Shown here: positions 45,960 through 56,591 of the stretch, one piece after another | How the letters are laid out: every line of letters begins with the position of its first letter | Position numbering within the stretch: position 1 is the stretch's first letter | NCBI GenBank assembly: GCA_037176705.1 | Contig: CM073908.1 | Span: 129,507,430 to 129,571,429, forward strand | Direction of reading: 5' to 3' | Length of the DNA stretch: 64,000 bases | From: Molossus alvarezi | Taxonomy: Eukaryota > Chordata > Mammalia > Chiroptera > Molossidae | Notes under the pieces: model-generated | Told to the model about the DNA's origin: nothing | Database searches by the model: none | Seen by the model: only the letters and a program-made list of their open reading frames with translations | Made by a program: the position numbers and the translations under genes

Positions 45960-46390
45960 CACCATAAGATTTACTTAGGATATTTGTTAAAAACACAAGC
46001 TCTGGGCTTCTCTTCTAAAGATCTATACAGATTTTGATTCAGTAGATTCTGGGTGAGGCCCTTAATGTATTTTTTTTTGTTAATCCTCACCCAAGAACAT
46101 TTTTGCATTTATCTTCAGATAGAGCAGGGGGGAGAGAGGGAGGAAGTGAGATAGAGAAACATTGATGTGAGAGAGACACATTGACTGGCTGCCACCTATA
46201 GGACCCCAACTGGGGCCAGGGACAAACTGCAACCAAAGTACATGCCCTTAACGGGAACTGATCCCAGGTCCCTCTGATCCACGGGCTAATGCTCTAACCA
46301 CTGAACCAAACAGGCCAGGGCCTGTTTAATCTATTTTAAACAAACTCCTCAGATGATTCTTTTGAAAACCTAATTTTGAGAAACAGTGCC
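45960..46390. mobile_element. MER5A-type hAT relic split by a SINE
   Basis: Left part: TTGTTAAAAACACAAGCTCTGGG, TTTTGATTCAGTAGATTCTGGG. Right part after the SINE: CTCAGATGATTCTTTTGAAAAC, TTTTGAGAAACAGTGCC. Together they keep the MER5A order. Confidence 0.65.
46069..46321 (-). mobile_element. Ves SINE, diverged younger type
   Basis: Reverse-strand copy: T-rich tail, CCTCACCCAAGAAC, GA tract, GGGACAAACTGCAACC, head ending AACAGGCCAGGGC at 46321. Like the copy at 22866, it has a TTTATCTTCAGATAGAGC body variant. TSD not clear. Confidence 0.93.
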
Positions 46391-46569
46391 CTAAATTAAT
46401 TTATTTCACTTTAGGTATGGAATGTGCAAGCAAACTTTTACTGCCACCAGTGAGCTCTGCTTCAGGAAGGTGGTTTGTGCAGAAAGTCTACAAAATATCC
46501 AACTGCAAAGAAAATTTGAAAATACTTATATCCCTGCCCAGGTTTGCTCAGCCTGACAGACTCAGGTTG

Positions 46570-46745
46570 TAGTAGTTCTCAACTCTTCATTATTACAATC
46601 ATCTAGGAAGCTTGACAAATACCAATGCATAAGACCAAGACCCAGAGGAAATTATCTAATTGACATGTAATAGGACTTAGGCATTTTTATTTTTAAAGGA
46701 TTTCTATGTCGTTCTAAAATAAAACGAGATTTGAGAAATACTGAG
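46570..46745. mobile_element. MER5/MER20-like hAT relic
   Basis: AGTAGTTCTCAACTCTTCATT at the left, CATCTAGGAAGCTTGACAAAT inside and GATTTGAGAAATACTGAGG at the right are typical ends of such hAT MITEs. Confidence 0.5.
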
Positions 46746-48220
46746 GTTGAGTTATACAATAGTCACAATGTTAGCAAATATTGTGCTTCTCAAAGAGGAG
46801 AATTAGCAGGATCTACTTGTCCCACAAGATCTAAACGAAAATAGCTCAGATTCCAATCTCATTCTTCCCCCAATATCATGTACATTTTCATTTGTGTTGT
46901 GTGGAGTGGATGGAGTAGTTTAGAATTAATTTCTTCTTATCACCTTTGAGTATAATTTTCCCTTTGCTGATGTTGTAGTCTCTATACTCAGTTTTAAAGT
47001 TTTTTTTTCCTTTTCTTTCTATGTGTCTAGGTATAAAACTTGAAAGGTTAAAAAGACAGTGGTGTGCGGTCAGCTAAATAGCAATCCCAGATAGTGAATA
47101 AAGAAAAAAGGATGGGGGGTGGGGATATCCAAAGTGAAGTGCTACACATCATCGAGCCATGGGGTATTGGGTCAATGATGGAAGCACCTACAAGCTGGAG
47201 TTTTCATCCTTATATGTGTCCACTGGAGGGAAGCTTTTGTTGTCTGTAGTTTTGGGGTCTTGGGCAGTGGGGTTGGGTCCACAGAAATGTGGATGTATGA
47301 TCAGGTGCTTCTTTGGCAGTTTTAGTTCCTTATATGGTTCGATTCCTGGTGTCCGGCATTTACTAGTCTTTGTTATTCCCTGTTTGAGAAACTTATGAAA
47401 TGACCTTTAAAAATTATATTGCCTTATAAGTCCTAACAAAACTTAATTAAAGCAGTTTGTGCTAAGAAGGGGTGAAAGGAATGGTTTAATGCCTAATGAC
47501 ATACAAAACTTTTTATTTGAATGCTATTAAAACACTCCACTACTCTGCCACATTACTTGGATATCTCAACTCTTCTCTGATCTTGGGTGTGGAAAACTAA
47601 ACATACTAAACCAAATCTGGAGATGCCCTGTTCCTCCTAATATAATAAAAATTATCTCAAAACCATTTCATGGTATGTAGAAAGTCCAGTTTCCATTTCT
47701 GTGAAGCTCCTCAGGTCCAGTGTTCTCAAATTCACTTCTGACCCTAAACTCCATTTCTCCCCAAAATTGTCCCAGGTGATGATGACCTAAAGTGTCATTC
47801 ATGCTTTTCCTGTTCTACATCACACTAGCTTAGCTATAGAAGTCACTTATTTTCCTTTATCCACACAATAGACTGTTATGTAGCAAAATGTACTAAAATA
47901 TGAGGCAGATGGGGCAAGCTGCAATAAAAACGTTAAAGCAAATAATGAAATATCTGTTCTTTATAAAAGTCTCTCCATAATTTCTCCAATTTAGGCTTCA
48001 ACTTCCCACATTCTGTTTTCTACAGAATACTGCACACATTGTCCATTCCTGTGGTGAGTAAACAAACAAATCGACAAAAGTTACATCATTCATCTAACAT
48101 CCATCTAAATTAAAAACTTTTGCTATGTAGAAAATTCAGTTTTAAATCTTAAAACTAAGCACTTTCTAAAATGTATAGGCTCCAAATCCTGGAGTGCCAT
48201 TTGTCTACTAAATTCCTGGA
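46746..48220. other. No gene recognised
   Basis: Contains a 79-codon frame at 47159-47398 that starts with MGYWVNDGSTYKLEF; I recognise no domain, and a chance frame is likely. The rest is unassigned. Confidence 0.5.
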
Positions 48221-48221
48221 G

Positions 48222-48222
<1 letters not shown>

Positions 48223-48263
<41 letters not shown>
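48223..48263. repeat. (TG)n microsatellite
   Basis: About 41 bp of uninterrupted TG dinucleotides. Confidence 0.97.
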
Positions 48264-48266
<3 letters not shown>

Positions 48267-48389
48267 AGAATATTGGACAAAGTTTAAATTTATGTGTATG
48301 AACAAGATGAGAAAAAAAAAAGTATTCAATGTTAAAAAAATAAATGTACAAAAATTCCATAGACAAAATTAAGTACAAATCACAAGATG

Positions 48390-48570
48390 GGCGAGTTCAC
48401 AGAATGGAAACTCAAACAGCCAATAAACATATGGAAAGATGTTCAAATTCACTAGTTATTAGAGAAACGCCAATTAAATCCCAGTAAAATGCATATTAAA
48501 AGCATGATGAAATACTATTTCAATGCCCATTATGCTTAGAAAAAAGTTCATATTACTAAGTTTCATCAAA
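48390..48570 (+). mobile_element. L1 ORF2 fragment (old)
   Basis: AACAGCCAATAAACATATGG, AAAGATGTTCAAATTCACTAG, TATTAGAGAAACGCCAATTAAA match the L1M ORF2 C-terminal region in forward orientation. Confidence 0.7.
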
Positions 48571-48589
48571 GATATGAAGTGCAGGAAGC

Positions 48590-49200
48590 CAAGGAGAAGG
48601 AGAATTGAAAGCTGGGAGGAACTGATTGCCGCGAACTGATTGGCGCTTGGGCTGGTGAGCCAGGGGAGGCAGGGACCGCGGGGCTGAGGCTGTAGACCCA
48701 CCTTGAGCGCGCTGGGGCCTCATCGGTAGTGAGGCCTGGCAGCCAGCAGTGTTTGGAAACCTGGGCGGCTGGGTGCTGAGATGAAACCCTGGCAGCAGGT
48801 ATCGGAACTTCTTCTGCCTGGGCTGACCCTGCGTGATTCCTCCTGAGCGCTTGCCTGCCCACAGGCAAAGCCCGAGGTCCCACAGTCACGGCCCTAGCGC
48901 CTCGACAGCAGCAGCACCATGCTGGCGCTCCTGTAGGGCCCCAAGCTTTCCAGTGCCATGGCCCCATTGTTACACGGGCACATCATGATGGAGCAGGAGA
49001 GCAAGCGGCAGGATGAAGAAGGTGGAGAAGATGAAACAGAAGATGAAGGAAGTACAGGAGAGAAGGAAGAAAAGGGAGATGGAAGAGAGACTGTCACTAG
49101 GAGAAACCTAGGAACAAATCCTGAAGTTATAAGAGAAGTTTTCAGCCCTACAGGAAGGAACACACTTGCTTTTCTTGCAGCTCAAGAAATTTGTAGATAA
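48590..49200 (+). pseudogene. Possible retrocopy of an unidentified mRNA (GC-rich)
   Basis: GC content and CpG density rise sharply from 48590 to about 48970 against an AT-rich background, as in a copied 5' UTR/first exon. An ATG at 48919 is followed by TAG at 48934 (MLALL*). The same frame reopens at 48958 for 80 codons: MAPLLHGHIMMEQESKRQDE, an acidic EDETEDEGSTGEKEEKGDG stretch, then NPEVIREVFSPTGRN, ending at 49198-49200. The codons look non-random. I do not recognise the gene. Poly(A) and TSD could not be fixed. Alternatives are a decayed single-copy exon or a CpG-rich unique segment. Confidence 0.45.
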
Positions 49201-49965
49201 GGAATTAAATGGAGGAGAAAGGAGTAGAGTGACCTGACTACTCTGACCTCAGCTGCATACCCACAGAGACTAGTTGTTTACGCAGGAATTCATTTCTTCA
49301 GCATGAAGGGTAGCCCTGCAGGCACCCTCATGGCAGCTGACAGAGCTAGATATTCAGACCCCAAATGCTCGCCACCTGGCATTATGTGGGCTCAGCAGCT
49401 TTTGTAGGGATCTCAGAGCAGGGGCAATTCCAAGGCAGCCTAGGCAGTGCCTTTGGGACTGCTTAGCCCCCATCTCACTGTGGATCCACTCAACCCTCCT
49501 ATAGCCCTAGTTAGCATCTCAGAGCTCCTTCAGCATTTTCTGCAGCGCAGTCCTTGTCTCAGCCACAGACACAGTCCTGTGCCATGAACAGCCACTCTCA
49601 GCCCATCCAGACAGGTGCCTCCAGCCTGGTGGTCCCCTGTCCTTGCAAAAGCAGATGGAACATGCTAACCTGCAAACGGGCTTCTCTGACTCATCCTCTC
49701 TGTGTCCCATTCCTCCCCAAGCTCTGCATCCAGTCCCTGGACACCTTGCCTCCCCCCAGCTCCCTATACAGATGCAGCCAGCAGGAAAATGGCTCTTTGC
49801 TGTTACCAGCCAACCTGACCCTTGCTCCCTTTCATTCAGCAGAGCCAGAACCCAAGATTCTACCACAAGTGACCATCAAATTTGATTTTCAACCTTACCC
49901 CACCCCCACCGTGAGTGAATGTCTCCAGTGTGACCTAGTCCTAGGCCAGTAAAGACTATCTGCTG
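49201..49965 (+). other. GC-moderate segment with overlapping open frames, origin unclear
   Basis: Two overlapping plus frames (49554-49952, 132 codons; 49643-49885, 80 codons) are Ser/Pro/Gln-rich (LFAVTSQPDPCSLSFS; PIPPQALHPVPGH). It could be the continuation of the retrocopy above (3' part) or unrelated. No family recognised. Confidence 0.35.
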
Positions 49966-50099
49966 AGGGGGGGTGACGGGGCGATATGAGGAGCAGAATT
50001 GAGTTGACATGAACTTCTCTTGAAATTAACATACTAAAGGAAGACCCCAATTTGTTCCAAGCATGTAAACTCTTTTAAGCCCAAGAATTATTATTATCC

Positions 50100-50770
50100 C
50101 ACTTAATGAATATGCATTGTGTCATACCCAGTACTTGGCACTGTAGGAAATGAGACCTAATCAGGAGAGAAGACAAGCAAATATGAAAAAACACATACGG
50201 ATTCAAAGTAAAGCAAGGTATTCTAGCACAATGCTATGGCACACACAATGAAGCTGACTTTGGAGCTAGTGGATTAATCATTAAAGATGTCTTATAGAGA
50301 ATTCTGGAAGGATTTAAATAAAGAAGGCTCAGGGTGAAAAATGGTGGGTAAAGCATTAGGTACACAAATTGGTCTGTGTCTCAACACCAGGAAGTTGAAG
50401 GAGGAAGAAAACTAATATTTATCAGCACCTTTGATAAGTTAGGTAGTGTAATGTTTACTTTGTTTATATTATATATTCTTCATGACAATCCATTGAGTAC
50501 ATAAGTACTCATTAATTCAACTAGTTTTCCTGACAATTATTTGTTAAATGTCTATTCTGTTCCAGGCTTTGTGTGAACATCAGGATATATGAAGAATAAA
50601 AAACAGTGAAATGCAAGAAACAGAAAATATAAACACATAGTTGTGTTTTTTGGTTTTTTTTTAATGTCTTCATTTGTACAATGAGGAAACTAAGGCTCAG
50701 AGAGGTTACACAATATCCAGGTTCACCAAATTAACTATTGACTGAACTAGTATTAGAACTAATGCTCACA
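50100..50770. mobile_element. Interleaved L2 and MIR relics
   Basis: L2-like pieces lie at about 50105-50230 (reverse) and 50510-50620 (TTATTTGTTAAATGTCTATTC, TTCCAGGCTTTGTG). MIR-like pieces lie at 50430-50505 (TATTCTTCATGACAATCC) and 50665-50770 (CAATGAGGAAACTAAGGCTCAG). The order suggests a MIR with an old insertion, but divergence prevents certainty. Confidence 0.5.
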
Positions 50771-51919
50771 TTTTTACTTGTTCTCTATTTATGCATTTAA
50801 TGTAAGAAATAAATTATACTATAGTAAAAGATGAGATGAATTCCACCTGCTTAATGTGGCAAAGTGTGAACACTTGGTGATATAAGTGTCCCTTATCTTA
50901 TTAGCAATAACTATGCTCAGAAGGTTTTTAATGTAGAAGACATTTGAAAATTTTCACTTACTTCATTTGCTATATGTTGTTGGTAACCTTGAGTATTGAC
51001 TAGAAATATTGCCTTAATATTATGGGTCAGGTGAATTCATAACACCAGAGAACCGGTATTTAAAATAAATTTTTTCTGTTTCTATTTTGGAAAAACAAAA
51101 AAGGATCTCAAAAATCCTCTGTAGAATTAATCTTGGGTCAAAATAAAAAGGCTCCTGTATTCAGTACATACTACATAATATATTTATTACATAGAGATCA
51201 TTGTATATCATAGTATCTTGGTTTTTGTCTCTTTAGTTATTGTCAGTATTCCTCAAGAAATTAAACCTCATGAAGTCAAGAATCATATCCACTTTGATCA
51301 CAAGTATGTTCCTATCTCTTAGCAGAGAAACTTTAGCAAAGAAAACATTTAGCAGAGAAAATGGTTACTGACCAATCATAATTTTAATAGATGAATGACT
51401 AATAATTTTGACATGAGTGTATGATATGGAGGTAAAATGAGGATATGCTGAAGTTTATATTGATGCTAGTTGAGGAAATAGCATTACATTTCTCTTTCAA
51501 CATGTAGACTGGAATTTTTAACTAACAATCCAACTCAATACAATTCAGTTTAATTAATAAAATCTCCAATTTTGTCAACACCATAACTATTTGAGAAACC
51601 ACATATCCCACTCCTAAAAATTCTTCCTGAGTACAACTTAAGGTCTCCCAGTAAAAATGTGTTTTGCATTCAATGACAGTCAGAAATCTATCCCAATATC
51701 TTATTAACCTCATGTAGAGACAAAATGAAAAAGAACATCTAGCATGTGTAGCTTGCAAACATTATTCTTGCTAACTAGATTAGCTAATGCTGGAGGTCCA
51801 GTAAGTATTTTATTTCTAGCCTAACCCTTGTCTTCCCTTCATGCACTTGTCCTCCACCATGCCTCAGCAGTAAAGATAAGTCTTCAGAAAGTACTTTTAT
51901 TATGGGCCTTGCTATTGGC
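50771..51919. other. No gene; unassigned
   Basis: Nothing recognised; the minus-strand frame at 51522-51758 shows no domain. Confidence 0.5.
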
Positions 51920-52005
51920 TGCTTATTACACCACTGCTTACCAAGCATAGTACCTGGATCATTCTAAGTATTTAATAAATATTTGTTGAATAAATGAATG
52001 CATTG
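51920..52005 (+). mobile_element. L2 LINE 3' terminus
   Basis: AGCATAGTACCTGGATCATTC followed by TTTAATAAATATTTGTTGAATAAATGAATG, a forward L2 end. Confidence 0.7.
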
Positions 52006-54600
52006 ATTGAGCAGTCTCTGAAGCATTCTAAGATCAAGTCATAATTGGATATATTTGTTTCTCTGGTACCTTTCTTTATATACTTAAAATACCATTACCA
52101 GTCCAAAGTTCCATCAGGAACATGCCATGCTGTAAAATGACAATTTATTGTTTAATTTGTACTTTTTTGTCTTAGAAGAAAAAAAAATCAAGAGTGCCTG
52201 ATAGTCATTCATTAGGGCTTTGCAGTCTCCCTCCCTAATATTTTGAATGGTGAATTTGGTGGTTTTCTATTCTTTCCTTTTGTTTAATTATTTTTTTATT
52301 ATTATTACAGATGTCGCTCTTTTTCTCCCATTGACACCCTCCTCCCTGCTCCCCCCCACCCCACCTTCACCATACCATTGTCTGTGTCCAGTGGTTATGC
52401 ATATATACATATAAGTTCTTTGGTTTATCTCTTCCCACCTCCCACCCCCTTCCCTCTGAAGGTCATCAGTCTGTTACCTACTTCCATGTTTCTGGATCTA
52501 TTTTGTTCATCAGCTTATTTTGTTCATTATATTCCAAAAATAAGTGAGATCATGTGATATGTGTCTTTCTCTGATTGGCTTATTTAGCTTAGCATAATAC
52601 TCTCCAGGTCCCTCCACATCGTTTCAAAGCGTAAGATATCTTTCTTTCTTACAGCTGCATAGTGTTGCATTGTGTATATGTACCACAGCTTTTTTATCCA
52701 CTCATCTACTGGTGGATACTTGGGCTATTTCCAGATCTTAGCTAGTGTAAATATCTTAGCTACTATGATCTTAGCTACTATGAACATGGGGCTACATATA
52801 TTCTTTGTGATTGGTATTTCAGGCTTCTTAGGATATATACCTAGAAATAGAATCACTGGGTCAAATGGAAGTTCCCTTTTTAATTTTTTGAGGAAACACC
52901 ATATTATTTTCCACAGTGGCTGCACCAGTCTGCATTCCCACCAGCAGTGTACTAGGGTTCCCTTTTTCCGACATCCTCACCAGTTTTTGTTGTTTGATGA
53001 TTTGTTGATGGCAGCCATTCTGGCAGGTGTGAGGTGATACCTCATAGTCATTTTAATTTGCATCTCTCTGATGATTAGTGATATATATACCATGTTCATA
53101 GATTGAAATAATTAACATCCTTAAAATGTCCTTACCACCCAAAGCAATCTCTACATTCAATGCAGTCCTCATTAAAATATAAACATCATATTTTAGAGAT
53201 CTAGAACAAATACTCACAAAGTTTATATGGAACCAAAAAAGACCGCAAATAGCAACAGCAATCTTGAAAAAGAAGAACAAAGTTGGAGGGATAACAATTC
53301 CAGATATCAGATTATACTGCAAAGCCATTATAATTAAAACAACCTGATGCTGGCACAAGAACAGGCATATAGATCAATGGAACAGAACAGAGAACCCAGA
53401 ACTCTACCCAAGATGTTATGCTCAATTAATATTTGACAAAGGAGGCAAGAGCATACAATAGAGTAAAGACAGTCTCCTCAATAAATGGTGCTGGGGAAAT
53501 TGTACATGTACATGAAAAAAAATGAAACTACACCACCAATTTAAACCATACACGAGAATAAATTCAAAATGAATAAAATACTTAAATGTCACTCATGAAA
53601 CCATAAAAATTGTAAAAGAATATGTAGGCAGCAAAATATCAGACATCACACATAGCAGAATTTTCAATGATGCATGGCCCAGGGCAAGATAAACATAGGA
53701 AAAAGAATAATAAACAGGACTACATCAAAGTAGAAAGCTTCTGCACAGCAAAAGAAGCCAGCACCAAAATTAAAAGGAATCCCACTGTATGGGAGAACAT
53801 ATTTGCCAATGATACATCAGTAAAGGGGTTAATTTGCAAAATGTATAGAATACTCATACAAGTCAACAAGAGGAAGACAAACAATCCAATTAAAAAAGTG
53901 CAAAGTAAGATATCTGAAGATGGTGGCAGGCAGGACTGGAGGGAGGATGAGTGTGTGAGAGAGTGAGGGAGTGTGTGAGAGAGTGTGAGGGACATGAAGG
54001 TGGATGACCAAACCCGAGCAGTGCAGAGCCACAGAGCAGAAAGTTTCTGTACTGTGTACGGGAGCAGCTGGCTACCTTGGTAAGCGGCCCTTCAGGGTGC
54101 ATCTCCCTGCATCGTGGGGAGGTCCCACCATTTTGGAAGATCTAGGGTATTCCCTGGGAGAAGGCAGTGGGAGCGGCTAGAGCCCAGCAACCTGAGCCCA
54201 CCAACGCACCTGGCACCATCAGACCAGTGGACATTCTGTGTCAACACAGACTGGTGCACAGTAGTGGAGCTCCCAAGGTGGTGGTTTTAAAAGCCTCAGA
54301 CAGCCCCATCCCCCATTGTAGCAGCCTGATCAGAGTCTAGATATGCCCCAGCAACAGAGGCTGGGGAGCAGACATCCATCCCCAGGCAACAGAAGCACAG
54401 ACCAACAGCTGAGACCCATCCCCAAAAACTATAGCAAAAACTGAGCAGGAGTTGAGCCCCACAGGGCAGCACCACTCCCCAGCCGCCATTAGTGGGAACT
54501 GGGGCTCCATGGAGGCCCCGTGCTGTCCAGTAGCTTATAAGAGCAATGGGAAGCCTGAGCCCAAGAGACACTGGTACAATCCAGCTACTGGCCCTCAGAA

Positions 54601-54825
54601 ACTGCAGGGTGCAGGAGCACCAGAGAAGACTGTGCGACCCAGCAGGAACTGAGTGACCTAGTTACCCATGGGGTCTATGGGGTGCTAGAACACCAGAGAG
54701 GCCTGTGAGACCCAGCAGCCCCTAAGATAGGCATAGAGTCTGGTCCTTAAAGGGACTGTGCTATCCAGATACCAGCAGGACCTGCAGGGTGCCGGGGTAC
54801 CAGGAAGGCCTGTGCAACCCAGCTG
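54601..54825 (+). repeat. Three imperfect repeats in the L1 5' UTR
   Basis: A core of about 40 bp (GGGTGC, ACCAG, CTGTG, ACCCAGC) recurs at 54606-54644, 54679-54718 and 54786-54825. Copies 2 and 3 also share the following AAGATAGGC-TAGAG. They look like degenerate 5' UTR monomers. The 18012 L1 lacks this upstream part. Confidence 0.75.
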
Positions 54826-55650
54826 CACACAAGATAGGCTTAGAGGATGTGAAAATGGAGGCTGAGTGAATAGAAGCTATGCATACAATCTCCCAGGACC
54901 AAACGGAAATTACAACTAAATTAAAGACAAATCCTCGGAAAATAGCAACAGAAAAGCTACAGGACAGGACCATATAACCAGGGACTCTGGTAGAATCTGT
55001 AAAAGTGCGAGAGGGTGGTGGGATGGGGGCCCACAGACAGCAGCAGTCTTAGCTGTGAGCAGCGCCCTTGGGGAATAAAGACCAAGCACTCTCCATAGCC
55101 CAGAGAGCCTAGACAGAGCGCTAAAGTAGCCACAGCCACTCACCTAGGGGCTATGGCAGAGGGAGGGCAGACTAGGTTGGAAATCTGTGGGGATACCAGG
55201 GATGTAGAGGGCACTCGGAGTTTTTGCTGAGTTGTGGCCACAAACGATGGTAGCCAGTGTGTTCCTTCACCGAGCTGTGGGGAAAAGTAGCAGGCCCCCC
55301 ATCCCCCCACTCAAAGATTCAGCCTTTCCCAGGTGAGGCAAAGAAATGCAAATTGAGGCTCATTAATAACCAGCATCTATCTCACCCTCTGGAAATCCCA
55401 TTTTGCAGAACACCAGGGCTACATTCCAAGGCACTGAGTAACTGAGACTACTAGCCTCCAGGAAAAAGCTAGAGGATAACTGAACCTTTGCTGGGCTTGC
55501 AAATCTACCCAGGAAATTAAGGCTTGACAGTGGTGTTTAACATGGGCCCACCCAGGCTCATCAAAACCAGTAGAGGGAGCCACAAACAGCTGATCACCAA
55601 CAACCACAGGGAAAATTTGGCAGGATCCAAAACCCACTGAGATAGCCAAA

Positions 55651-56545
55651 ATGGTGAAACAAAGAAACAAATAGCAAATGAAAGAACAAGAGAACTCTAT
55701 TGAGGATGAGATAAATGAAATGAAGCTAAGCAAATTATAAGAGGTAGATTTCAGAGCCATGATCTTGAGGAAGCTCAACAGCATGGGTAAGGACATTAGC
55801 ACCATGAGTAAAGATATGGAAACACTGAAAACCAACCACATGGTAATGAAGAATGACATCGCAGAAATTAAGAACACATTGGAAGGACTAACCAGCAGAG
55901 TAGAGGAAGCTGAGGGCCGGATCAGTGAATTAGAAGACAGGGTGGAAAAAATATTAACCAATTAGAAAAATAAAATGAAAAAAAAAAAAAAAACAATTAC
56001 AAAACAGGAAAAGAACTGAAGAGAACTGTGGGACAACTGGAAATGTAATAACATTTGCATCATAGGAATTCCCAAAGAGGAAGAAAATGGGCAAAGGTTA
56101 AAGAATATATTTGAAGAAATAGTGATAGAAAACTTTCCTAACTTGGTGAAGAAAAAGGCATTCAGGTTCAAGAAGCACAGAGATCCCCAAGTAAGAAGAA
56201 TCCAAACAGGCCCACACCAAGACACATAGTAATTAAAAAGCCTAAAATAAAAGACAAAGAGAGAATCCTAAAGACAGCAAGAGATAAGCAATAGTTTACC
56301 TACAAAGGAAACCCCATAAGGCTCTCAGCTGACTTCTCAACAGAAACACTACAAGCCAGAAGAAAGTGGCATGAAATAATCAAGATCATAAAAAACAAGG
56401 ATCTGAATCCAAGATTACTCTAACCAGAAAGGCTATCATTCAAAATAGAAGGTCAAATAAAGAGCTTCCGAGACAAAAAAAAAAAGGCTAAGGGAATATA
56501 TTAACACCAAAACAGCACTGCAAGATATGCTAAAAGGAGTGCTAT
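55651..56545 (+). pseudogene. L1 ORF1 (broken)
   Basis: ATG at 55651 is followed by an in-frame TAG at codon 8. The coiled-coil part is open at 55759-55965 (MILRKLNSMGKDISTMSKD; ISELEDRVEKI). The RRM and C-terminal domain are readable with frame changes (LSADFSTETLQARRKWHE near 56325). Related to the ORF1 at 18816 and, more distantly, to the HAL1 ORF1. Confidence 0.88.
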
Positions 56546-56591
56546 AATTGGTGGAAGAAATAGGAAGAAAAATATAACCACACTAAACAAA

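Noticed and set aside
47159..47398. 79-codon frame as a small gene
   Set aside because: No recognisable domain, no neighbouring exon or poly(A)/promoter evidence; chance frame is the simpler reading.
55419..55961. 180-codon minus-strand frame
   Set aside because: Antisense of L1 5' UTR and ORF1.
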